Shown one piece after another: positions 53,027 to 62,892 of a DNA stretch of 64,000 nucleotides (within the stretch, counting starts at the first letter, position 1; each line of letters starts with the position of its first letter). Source of the stretch: Halichondria panicea. Its lineage: Eukaryota; Porifera; Demospongiae; Suberitida; Halichondriidae. The stretch is taken from assembly GCF_963675165.1 (NCBI RefSeq), contig NC_087388.1, forward strand, positions 3,253,272-3,317,271, given 5' to 3'. The position numbers and the translations under genes were made by a program. The notes beneath the pieces are model-generated. The model was given only the letters and a program-made list of their open reading frames with translations. It had not been told where the DNA came from and did no database searches.

Positions 53027-54204
53027 TCATAAAGAATGATGTGATTTAAAATAATTCTGAATGTTTACAAGTATCCACAATGATGAGCATAGTTGATGTT
53101 CAGTTATAGTATTGAATGCTGTTGAAACTACAGTTCGAGGAGAGTATAAAAAAATTGTTTCATTAGCCCTAACAAAGGCTTTCACCTTAGAAAATACAAA
53201 TTCTACGGGGTTCAAATCAGGGCTATAAGGAGGTAGGAAACGAATGAGTGCTCCACAATTGTGTATCATATCATATCGGTCACTGTGTCAACATGGTGCA
53301 CTGAACAATTGTCCATAACCACTACTGAATGAGTGTTTATGCCAAGAGCTACAGAAATCTTCAAAAGTATCTTCAACTAAGTCCATTCCAAAAATTGACA
53401 TCACACCAATTGCATTCACTCCGACTCCTCCAAATTTAATTCGATAATCTATTGCTGGTATACTGTATCCATAATTTCTATCTTTCTGTTGTGACCAGAC
53501 TCATCCACCCATACTGGATCAAACGTTGAAATTTCTGCCATGAATTTTCTGCCATGAATTTTCTGTTGGAAAAGTACACTCTCAGTCATTCTATTATGGA
53601 CTTCCTGTTTACTTATCTTTATCCTTATTCTGTTATGTAATTATGTAATCTGTTATGTAATCATTTATTGTTATGTAATCGTTATGTAATCATATTGAAC
53701 ATTCTAGAATGTTACCTGATCTTTTGTGTAGCTGTGATTGGTTATGTTATCACATGTATTTTCAGTCCTTGCTTTTTGTTCGATTCTGATTGATAAAACT
53801 TGAATTCTAACATGAATTCTAACATTTTCCTCGTAGATTATCATCACACTGTAGTGCAATGTGTTGTAATTTCTTCCTAGTGAACCAAGATATTGCACAG
53901 TGTGACAAATTGTAGATACATGAACGTAAGTCCCAGTTAAGTAGAACAGTTTTTCTTGAATTTCTTTACTTGGCTTGTTTGATATCATATGTATAACAAT
54001 AATCAACTTCTTGGGTCCATGCCTGTACTTAGTTGGTTCAACAGTTCCAGTCAGTCGATAAAGCTCACAGTAACGTCTAACAGATCTCTCTGAGAGAAAA
54101 AGAGTTGTAGCTACACTTCTATAGCTACATTTTCTCAGAACAACTAGCTCTCCAGCACAAATCAACTGAGTACTGTCTAGGCATAACTGCAAGCTAGCTA
54201 GCAA
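53027..54204 (-). pseudogene. Tc1/IS630-like DDE transposase, copy 2
   Basis: The long N-terminal frame (54,204-53,704) holds the helix-turn-helix part (ELVVLRKCSYRSVATTLFLS, ERSVRRYCELYRLTGTVEP) and the second domain (KPSKEIQEKLFYLTGTYVHV). The catalytic blocks follow in other frames: STFDPVWVDESGHNRKIEIM with the first Asp, [15 protein letters not shown] with the second, and [20 protein letters not shown] with the Glu. All three catalytic residues survive. Stops and frameshifts occur between the blocks, some next to short duplications (AATTTTCTGCCATG near 53,540-53,570). It is divergent from copy 1. Confidence 0.8.
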
Positions 54205-54494
54205 ATTTGAATTTTTTCAGCTGAATAGACACATTCATTGTTTATCATTGTTTACCACAGTAGTACTATAGACAACGCCCATTTACTGTGCACAATGACA
54301 AGCAACTTGCAGTGGTGAGTGGGCACTTATCTCCTTTCCGAGCGAGGTTGCTGTCAGGAACTAGCTGGAAGGCTGGCAGGTATGTTCAGGTTAGTAAAGT
54401 TGGAGCACATGGTATTGATTTAGACTGTGCATGCGCACAAAACCAATTAACTGAACGATCTTCACCTGGCAATGATCTTCACCATGAACTCTGG

Positions 54495-55013
54495 TAGATG
54501 GGCGTCCAAAAGGGGAGACGGGTTGCAGCCCTATATCTAGCATTCGTTCTGCTGCTCGCTGCTCGTGTACTAACTATGAATATCACCAACAAAAATGCAT
54601 TACGTAAGGGTTATACAATCTGATTGGTGATTGGTGCATGATTGGTGCATATACATTCCTGAATGCAAACTGCTTACGTAATGTACGCAGATGTACGCAG
54701 TCTGCAATCTGATTGGTGCTGCATGTTTTTCTGCAGCAAGAACGAATGCTATAGATAGGGCTGCAACCCGTCTCCCCTTTTGGAGGCACTATATCTAGCA
54801 TTCGTTCTGCTGCTAGTACGTAAGGGTTATACAATCTGATTGGTGATTGGTGATTGGTGCATATACATTCCTGAATGCAAACTGCTTACGTAATGTACGA
54901 AGATGTACGCAGTCTGCAATCTGATTGGTGCTGCATGGTGCTGCATGTTTAACGAATGTTATAGATAGGGCTGCAACCCGTCTCCCCTTTTGGAGGCAGG
55001 CCACGCCCATCTA
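54495..55013. mobile_element. Foldback/MULE-like inverted-repeat element with 9-bp target duplication
   Basis: GAACTCTGG is present at 54,486-54,494 and 55,014-55,022. The element begins TAGATGGGCGT and ends ACGCCCATCTA. Just inside, CCAAAAGGGGAGACGGGTTG and CAGCCCTATATCTAGCATTCG return inverted at the right. The interior has two partial copies of the same module (ACGTAAGGGTTATACAATCT to TACGTAATGTACG), so a tandem duplication occurred inside. A 9-base target duplication is usual for Mutator-like elements. No ORF of note (the minus-strand frames are repeat shadows). Confidence 0.75.
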
Positions 55014-55108
55014 GAACTCTGGCTGAGCGTCTGGGGTGGGGGGCCACGCCCAACTACCTCTGAACAAGATAAACAACACTTCAATAAGATCAACAACGTG
55101 AACAATAA

Positions 55109-55444
55109 TTAAAAATAAATACGTGCACAAATCAGTTCAAGGTATAGGTCTTCTTTTGAATAATTGTTAGTTGCCTTAAGTTGAGTACGAGGGTGGATTG
55201 AGATGGTGCGGGCGTATCCAGCAGAGGCCTTGTTCGATCTGGGCACGCACTGTCGATCTTCATGTCCGTGGAAAGGTGGGGGCGGGGGTAGAGCGCCGTG
55301 ATTAAATTGAGGAGGGTATGGATATGGAGGGAAGAATGAAGGGAAGAATGGAGGTGGATATTGTAGGAGTGGAAGGGGTGCCGGTGGTGGAGAATAGCTG
55401 TTTCCTGTAGAGCCAGTGCCAGTAATTGAATGTGGGCTGCTCAT
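55109..55444 (-). CDS. Proline-rich ORF, 111 residues, unrecognised
   Basis: The ATG at 55,444 opens MSSPHSITGTGSTGNSYSPP, a Pro/Tyr/Phe-rich stretch (PPFFPSFFPPYPYPPQFNHG, then PPPPPFHGHEDR), and a C-terminal part (RTISIHPRTQLKATNN, YSKEDLYLELI). The single open frame has no stop and a clear start. It could be a real exon of a disordered protein. A piece of the 3.8-kb TTAA element lies just upstream (about 55,455-55,505). Confidence 0.4.
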   Translation of the reverse strand: MSSPHSITGTGSTGNSYSPPPAPLPLLQYPPPFFPSFFPPYPYPPQFNHGALPPPPPFHGHEDRQCVPRSNKASAGYARTISIHPRTQLKATNNYSKEDLYLELICARIYF

Positions 55445-55839
55445 AATTATGGTACAAAGGCTTGACTAAGCTTGATTTTCACATGCTAAGGTGCTAAGAT
55501 GAATATCAGTACAGTGTATTACTACTATTATAACGATGCTTTCCATTACCACCCAAGAGGTGGTATTGTTTTGATAAGGTGTACCATATACATTGTATAA
55601 CGTATAACCATCAGCATCTTTAGAACTGCACAGCAGTACTGCAGTATGGTACCTTCACTGTCAGACATCAACAAACTTTCATCGTCGCCGGATTTTTTGT
55701 CATCAGGATCTGTCATCGTTGGACAGTGACCCACTTCCATCAGACGGTCCAAAGCTACTGGTATCGCTACTGGTATCACTGCTTAGGATGGGAACTGGAA
55801 CTGGTCGTATAACATTTATATTGATGGGTTCCCCGGTAG

Positions 55840-56365
55840 TAAGTGTCGGAGGCCTTAGAAACGCTAGTCTATTGGCTAGAATGTAAGTGACATTGATATT
55901 AATTGACATTGATATTGTGTCTATCTTAACTTACTACTTATCTGTAGGAGTGTTAAGTGGCACGGGATACGTACATCTAAAGAAACTAAGCTAGCAAGCT
56001 AGATAGCTGAATCTATTTCTGTTGCTAAATTATGTTTGTTAAGAAGTGGAGCTATATATTTAGTTTGTAGGACTACTGCACTAGACATGTTGATGTGCAT
56101 GTGGGACCATAAATAATATACCTGGCTCCTCTTGATGATTGTAAGTTGTCATCTTTTATTTGTTAAAAATAATTAACAATAATAGGGAAATTCCCAGGGA
56201 ATTTCCCCTCACGTAGACAGTAAATTTCATTGTAAAAAATAAACGTTCGGTGAGTTTCTTCAACGTCCGCGCTTGACCTGTTTAAGAGACCCACATTTTT
56301 ACAGGTAGGTAGAGGAAGGGTTGAAGTTAGCACCTGTGAAAAAAAATTTTTGCCCATGCCTACTA
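55840..56365. mobile_element. TGTGACAG-family element, copy C (internal fragment, inverted)
   Basis: Read inverted, it carries the copy-A internal segments in order: TTCACAGGTGCTAACTTCAA, CACCGAACGTTTATTTTTTA, GTCTACGTGAGGGGAAATTC, CAAGAGGAGCCAGG, then the segment ending AATGTAAGTGACATTGATATT and TAGACTAGCGTTTCTAAGGC. Neither terminus is present. Confidence 0.65.
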
Positions 56366-58693
56366 AAATGATTGGCCTATAGCTTAATGCTTCATTGGCC
56401 GACACAATAATATATTGAGATGAATAAACTTCAATGGCGTTTAATCAAGTTAGTAAAAAGGCACGTCCATAATCATCGAAAAGTTAAACATTGTTTTGTA
56501 AGTACATTGTTTTGTAAGTATCCTTAATTGAAAATTAACATGAAATTTCCTTGACTATTTGTTCCAGCTTACCTGATGTACATAATTATCAAGATTTACA
56601 ACTTTCTGCACTCTACGTATCATGTGACCACCCCCACTAGTAATTGCAGACCCACGCACGTGATAAACACGTGGCACGTGGTATAAACCCTACCAACCAA
56701 AACGTTCCGTTCAACGGACATTCATTAACTACGCTTCTACAACAACTACGCTTCCGCTTCTACACAGTACCAATTACATGTACACTCACCTACCCCACCC
56801 CGCCATCTCTCCACATACGCCCGCCGCTCCCTATAACCGTTGAAATTGTGATGGCCCAAATACCCAACATGCGGGTAGTTTGGTGCACAGCACTCAATTT
56901 CCGCAATACTGGAAAAATCAGATCGAATTTGAAGGGACACGGAAAAAATGTGTTGAAGCGCAATATATCTTTAGAGGGAGAGGGGGCGTTTAAACGAGGA
57001 GGACAGGAGAGCGTTTATGTCTACTCCAAAACTGCAGCAGACCTATTTCTCAGCTTAAATTTAAGTCATAGGAGTGTCCGGTATCTCTCTTTCTGCATCA
57101 TAAAAAGTATTATTATTCTGTATAGGCGATTATGACAAAGACAGAGCTTTTACCCTGGGCATTTATTCAGGAGTACGGTACATGTACTGTATCATAACCT
57201 CTTTGTTTTTTTTCTTCATTTTTGCTATTACTTTTTTGTTCGTTTTCTTTGCGTGGTGGTGGCCCTGTAATAATTGCATAATAAATAGAGCAGTATGCAA
57301 GTACATGTACTTACTATTCTCCACACCCTTGATTATCCTCTTATTTCTTCTTGCTTCTTATTATACTCAATTATATAGTTACACACATTTAATAGATCAG
57401 GAGTGGACACAAAGCATGACAAAATAACTGGAGTAGACTGGAGTAATAAGTTTCATAAGTTACTGTTGAAACTTTCACAAAGAAGGTACAAACGAAACAA
57501 TTTGAAAGACTACCACAGGTAAAGTTTACACGATGTTTGGCAATGTTTCTCAGTTCAGAGTAACTTCGTGGTAAAACTCCTTTCGTGTGTGGTCTCCGGT
57601 TGGCTTGGCATAGGAGTACTTGCATAGGAGTACACGATTACATTGCAATGGCCTAACTTCAGTGGCCTAACTTCAGAACACTTCAGAACAATACAATCAC
57701 CGTTGCAATTGAATTGAGTACTGGATCTCCAGGATTGACATTGCGTAGGTTTCCCCCACATGACTTCTTGATGAAACAAAAGGTTTCGGATTACCGATCG
57801 GACTGGTGTGCTTTTTTTCTTGAACTTCTTCAATATTTCCATTACGTCGGCAAGAGAGCATACTGCTTGCTTAAGAGGAAAAACTTGTTCAAAACTTGTT
57901 CAAAAGAGCTATCTTTTGAACAAATAGTTTGATATAGAGCTGTCACGGTAACTTAGCTTTCCGTACAATAGCTTTCCGTACAATAGTTGGAGTGAGCTAA
58001 CCTTGTCGGATATAACTTTGACCAACAGTCCCTAAACCACAGAACTGACTACAGTGGGTGTATTGGGATTGTAGCACACGTAAACCCATGAACAACCCTA
58101 CATAAACTTGCAATCAGATGTCAAGAAGTATAGAAAAATAAGAAGTACAGAGCCAGGCGAAAAAGAGGAAAAAGAGTAAGCAATTTTAGGTGATTAGTTG
58201 TGCTGCCTGCTGAGGTGAAATATTGGCAGCAACTCAAAATTGAGCAAGTGTTTATGTATATAATTATACGCTCAATAATTATACGCTCAATACTAACACC
58301 TATTCATACTAAACCTATTCATACTAACACCTATTCATTCCTGCTCAACACATCCACAATTTCTTCAAGATAATAGCTTGCTCTATCAAATCGGCATGCA
58401 GCTGCTGCTACCTGTACTTTGCACAAATAGAAATCTATTACTGATAGAAATCTATTAGTGTAGTATAATATTATTCCACCTCCCTTCCACCTCCCCCTCC
58501 CCACATACAGTTTTGCTTGCAATTTTCTTCGTACGCCCTTGATACTACCTTGATACTACCTTACTACCCCCAACCAAACTGTTACCTTGTTGGATTGTTA
58601 TGTTATACTTATACTTTTCATTGTGACTGGCGACCAAGTGACCTCAGTGACCTCAGACACTGCACTCGTTTGTTTTTGATTCAGTTAATGGGG
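56366..58693. other. No supportable gene
   Basis: A plus-strand frame of 163 codons (56,644-57,132) has Thr/Pro-rich then basic sequence and no domain. A hydrophobic frame (57,182-57,424) is AT-driven. A motif ACGCACGTGATAAACA is shared with about 41,830. I see no transposon ends. Confidence 0.4.
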
Positions 58694-59030
58694 GTGCCGC
58701 ACAATTTAAACCACGCCCACTTCTGGGGGTCATGCCCCTTTTGTCGGCGACGCCTACTAGAAGCTAGCTACAGCTACAGTAGTGCCATCAGAATGAAACA
58801 AAATCAAACTCTAGCCAACTCTTCTTAAGGTATGTCAAATGTCAATGCAATCATGTCTAGTCTAGTCTCTGTGTTAATGTAGAAGTGTAAGTGATGATAA
58901 AGGTTTGTTCCTTTGCTTGATCTGACGAGTCTTGATTCTTTTCTTTTCAGGCCACTAAAAGATTGATCAGCTTACCAGGAGGTGACAGGCAGCGTGCAAA
59001 GTATGACCACCAGTACCTTGAAAAGAGACA
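58694..59030. repeat. Interspersed repeat, second copy
   Basis: It shares CCACGCCCACTTC, TTTTGTCGGC and CGCCTACTAG, then CAGGCCACTAAA and GGTGACAGGCAGCGTGCA with 21,206-21,655. The spacing is shorter because inner parts differ. Confidence 0.55.
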
Positions 59031-59289
59031 TTGCAAACATTGTAATTTTATTGTACATTTAATTATATAATTATACTATACATTCGATCCAAGAACCTGA
59101 GGCTCCACTTCCTGCTGCCTAGCCTTATTATTGAGCCCCTCCCCACTCTTTACTAGTTCCCATGGATCTAACTGGTATAAAGTTATTGTAACTATCACTG
59201 CACTATTAAGCTGTAGATAGCTGCAGTAAGTGTAGCTTCCTTCTAGCCAGCCAGTGATATCTACTTGAGCTTCTCTGAGTCTGGATGGG

Positions 59290-59890
59290 CAGGGGCGTAG
59301 CCAGACTTTTGAAACAGGGGTTTCTTCAGAAAAATCAGCGGCGCGAAATTTTGTGGCCACGCCCACTTCCGGTACCACACCCTCTTGATTGGGGCACACC
59401 TACTGCTTATTGACTATTGTTCATGACTTTTTTACATGTTTGTGAGAAGCTAGCTAGCTATAGACGTAACATACTAGGCATGCAGGTGCCAATTGTGTAT
59501 TGCTAGTCTAGCTGAGCAACAATTAAATGTCATTTACCTGAGAGGTTTCATGTGGCTGAGATTGTTCTAAACTTGTACACTTCCTGAATAAAGTTGTGCT
59601 TAGAGCTGAGTCTGAGAATACTGGAGCATTCAGGATTGATACTAGATCTAGAACTTAAGTCTTGTTCTTAAGTCTTGTTCTTCTTTGTTTGAGGTAGCTA
59701 GCTAGCTGAGACTAACTAGCTGAGACAAAGCCAAAGTGAAACGCTTCACGGTGCTGCTCTGATTATTGATTTGCAGCCACGTGTGAAAAGATGGGCAGGG
59801 CTGCATGATTTCGGGAGCCCTGCCCAATTTTCTCAGCAGCTCCTGGGGGGGTTTCTGGGCAACCAGGAAACAATGGTAGCTACGCCCCTG
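59290..59890. mobile_element. hAT-type MITE with CAGGGGCGTAGC ends
   Basis: The left end CAGGGGCGTAGCCAGACTTT (59,290) pairs with the right end GCTACGCCCCTG (59,890). The next bases also pair (AACAGGGGTTTC with GAAACCCCC read inward). GATGGG flanks both sides. CAGGGGCGTAGCC is a widespread terminus of invertebrate hAT MITEs. The interior includes a third scrap of the 21.2-kb repeat (CCACGCCCACTTCCGG). Confidence 0.6.
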
Positions 59891-60290
59891 ATGGGGGTGC
59901 TGGAGCACTACCCTGTGTACGCCCCTGAAGGGTCTAAGGGTCCTTCTTTTTTTAGTTTTTTCAAAATAACGCTTGTCAAGAGTTGCCGTCAGTTCTGTAT
60001 ATAAAATTGATACAATTCGGCAGTGTGCATGTTTATGGTGTCAACTGTTTATGGTGTTTATGGTGTTGGTGTCAACAGACACACACATACATGTATTCCT
60101 GAGGCAGACAATAAACACATTATCGCCATGCTCATGCTCTCTTCCTTATCTTCCTTATCATCCAATCTGATCATCCAATCTGAGATATCTGGCCTAGCAC
60201 TGTCTTTTCTTTTCATTTCGTAAACTGCTGCTCTGTCTAAACTGACTATTGTATAATAACTTCTATTGTATAATAACTTCATCATAATTG
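59891..60290. other. No recognisable gene
   Basis: Contains short duplications (TTTATGGTG three times near 60,030-60,065, TCATCCAATCTGA twice near 60,158-60,184) and no coding signal. Confidence 0.5.
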
Positions 60291-61130
60291 TGACAGTGCC
60301 AATGAAAAGGGACCTTAACGCGGCAATAGAATTTAGTAAAAATGAAAAACATACACAAAGTTTTTTTTTTCACAGGTGCTAACTTCAACCCTTCCTCTAC
60401 CTACCTGTAAAAATTTGGGTCTCTACGAAGCAGGTCAAGCGCAAGCGCGGACGTTGAAGAAACTCACCGAACGTTCATTTTTTACAATGAAATTTACTGT
60501 ACGTGAGGGGGAATATCCCTATTATTGTTAATTATTTTTAACAAATAAGGACTATTTCATCAGCCCAGTACTTACAATCAAGAGGAGCCCACAATGGCAG
60601 TGATACCAGTACTAAATTAAAGGAGGAAAGCTTCTTATAAGGCTACTAATAAGTTGGATCAAGCCTTAGATCGATACGGACGAGTACTAAGTGAAAGACT
60701 ACCTGGCTCCATACAAGTGAGGAATCTTTTATAAGACTGATACATTACACAGATAATAAGTACAAGCTTATAACAAGACATGAGAGCTTACCATTCGAGC
60801 GACGGGAGTCTTTGTCTCTTTATTTCTTCGAAGATCCTTCCTAGGTGCCAGCTACATAGCTATACATAGCTAGAGAGTCCTAGAACGCCTAGCCTTCATC
60901 CAACTAACTTGTCTTCTCCAGAACATCTATTTAGGAAGTGCCCGGAAGCCAATAATTGAACTTTAATTATCATGACGTTTGAGCGTCATTTACTCAAGAG
61001 GGCGTTGCAATACCTTCGTAGCGTTCCCTCGAACATATCTCCGGAAAGAGGAGGTCGATCTTGGTATCATTTTGAAGCTTAACTGATTCGAAAATGCCCG
61101 CGTTAAGGTCCCTTTTCATTGGCACTGTCA
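60291..61130. mobile_element. TGTGACAG-family inverted-repeat element, copy D
   Basis: The left end TGACAGTGCCAATGAAAAGG, then GACCTTAACGCGG, and its inverse at the right (CGCGTTAAGGTCC, CCTTTTCATTGGCACTGTCA) form 34-base ends. The flanking TTG/CAA and AATTATAAT-like bases extend the symmetry. It has the same internal order as copy A but is about 480 bases shorter, so the two differ by internal deletions. The terminal sequence differs from copy A in about ten positions (GTGCCAATGAAAAGG versus GGGCCTAGGAAAACC), so they are two subfamilies. Confidence 0.8.
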
Positions 61131-61349
61131 CAATTATAATCATTAAAACATGAAATTTACTAAGTTGGAAACTCTGTTTAAGTTGGAAAGCCTGCTGGTC
61201 TACTTGATATAGCCTGCCTGGTATCCAACTGTGCTCAAGAAGTACAGACTGTAGCTAGAAAACTTCTTGGTAGAGCTGACATGCTGATAGCGCACAACCA
61301 AGAAGAACACCTCAGGGGAGAGAGAGCAACAGCAGGTGAAGGTAGCTGG

Positions 61350-62276
61350 TGTACCCCTTAGTAACTATTTCGAGATCTGAGAATGCATACCGTCTCACTG
61401 ATCGTAGAAATATGCTTGATTACGTACCATTCATACTCAAAGTGACGAGATTAAAGGTGTGTCTGTTATCTTTGAGGAAGTATTACTGCGATTTATGGAT
61501 GATGAATTCACCTTACAACAACGAGTACAGATGCTGTCTTAAGTCTTTGCCAGAGAGCTACTCACGGTGCTTTCAGGTCACTTATAGTATCCATCCAAAC
61601 AACTTCCTAGCCGACAGAGCTTCAACCAACAATGTTGCCATGCGAACCTATCTATCCCAATGTGGTGGACAAGACAATTGACCATGTTGGCAGCAAATTC
61701 AAAACACCTGTTCATGGATATCTCTCTTTTCCCATAGCACTGCTATGGAAGACTGCAGGAGCATGAAAAGCTATTCCAGTACTCGATGGTGGAGCAAGTG
61801 GGAGGTAATGAAGCAAATGATGCTCCCATTTTTAACCGAAAACGAAGACATTGGAATGGCCAAGGCCGTTTTGAACACTTCACAAAAATGTACCTGCCTT
61901 CGCATTGAAGTAGCGGACTGGGGTGAGCCGTTTGTTAAGGCGTGCTATTATCTGGAAGGAGATGGCCCATTAGCTGTCGATTATTACGAAGCTATGGATA
62001 AAATCATAATCGGAATACGCACGGAGTACACCCCCAATGTCAGAGCAGTTGCTCAGTTGCTGTCTGGAAAGTCTCCTACTGATCGCTAAAGACTGTGTTC
62101 GACCAGGATTGGGTTCGACCAGGATTGGATTACTTTCAAAGGCAATTGGATACGAGTTAAAAAGATCTTTAGAGGTATTCAACGGTTGCCGTCTGTTTAC
62201 ACCCTCAAAAGTGCATACTATGCAGTCCCGACTTTTCTCACGAACCAGTCAGGTCCAGCTTTATCTTCATCTATAA
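61350..62276 (+). pseudogene. hAT-like transposase-derived pseudogene
   Basis: The frames give VVDKTIDHVGSKFKTPVHGY, then MKSYSSTRWWSKWEVMKQMM, an acidic and helical run (LTENEDIGMAKAVLNTSQKC), VKACYYLEGDGPLAVDYYEA, GIRTEYTPNVRAVAQLL and, after a frameshift, LDYFQRQLDTS and VFNGCRLFTPSKVHTMQ. The SY-S-x-TRWWSKWEV block and the late C-R-x-F-x-P-x-K-V block are shared with multi-copy hAT-related proteins in sponges and cnidarians. The expected C-terminal dimerisation motif was not found. A 15-base duplication (GGGTTCGACCAGGATT, near 62,096-62,125) marks the frameshift. Confidence 0.55.
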
Positions 62277-62712
62277 CTAAATTAAATGTTGTACCGCACC
62301 AGCCGAATTATAGCACCAGCCTCGGTTAGGACTTTATGCGTCCTCTTTTATAACGCGCCCATTTATAACGCCCATCTACATTTACATGCACTTTAACCCT
62401 TTCCCCGTTTTAATTAAAAATGAACCTGTTATTCTTTAAAAATCCATAACTCATGAACCACAGGTTGAAAAATCATGGAACAAGTTTCTACAGGTAGCCT
62501 TGGACGTCGGGAGTCTTATGATGTCACCAGTGTTGCCTAGCAACGAACCACGCCCCCATAATTAGCAATCGTTTTCACACATGTGCAAAATAAGTATTGT
62601 ATGACGATTATAACAAGTCTTCACAAAGCACACACATATGCATTATAAGAGATTGTTTGTGATGCTTTCCAAGCCACCCAGGAGGTACATCACAGAGCTC
62701 GTTTTTTTAAAG

Positions 62713-62880
62713 TGGTTCGGTAATACCCCTATTGAGCAGACATGCTCTCCACTCTCAATCAAATTGAGGATTTTTTTTATAGTGGTTCAGGAGTCACCCC
62801 TAGTGAGCAGACTTGCTCTCCACTCTCAGTTTTTTTTATAGTGGTTCAGGAGTCACCCCTAGTGAGCAGATTTGCTCTCC
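62713..62880. repeat. Tandem repeat, unit about 60 bp, in the element 3' flank
   Basis: Three units carry TTTTTTATAGTGGTTCAGGA, GTCACCCCTAGTGAGCAGAC and TTGCTCTCCACTCTCA. The first unit is the most divergent. The plus-strand frame across it is a repeat artefact. Confidence 0.8.
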
Positions 62881-62892
62881 TAAAAACTGCAC

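Larger units (their letters stand above)
51995..54309. mobile_element. Two-gene Tc1/IS630-like element, copy 2, with matching ends
   Basis: The left terminus (51,995) reads CAAGTTGCTTGTCGCACAGT then AAATGGGCGTTGTCTGTGG. The right terminus, read inward from 54,309, gives CAAGTTGCTTGTCATTGTGC then ACAGTAAATGGGCGTTGTC. The ends agree over more than 35 bases with a four-base indel. Length is 2,315 bases. Inside, a plus-strand companion ORF (52,137-53,019) and a minus-strand transposase (53,027-54,204) face each other tail to tail. The exact target duplication is not clear: the flanks have TACTGTGTTT on the left and CAGTGGTG on the right. Confidence 0.75.

Noticed and set aside
56644..57135. 163-codon plus-strand frame
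   Set aside because: It has no domain or paralogous match within the window. It was left as a possible chance frame.
57182..57427. Hydrophobic 81-codon frame that looks like a membrane protein
   Set aside because: The sequence is AT-rich and T-rich, which gives Phe/Leu/Ile by composition. No conserved motif or splice context was seen.
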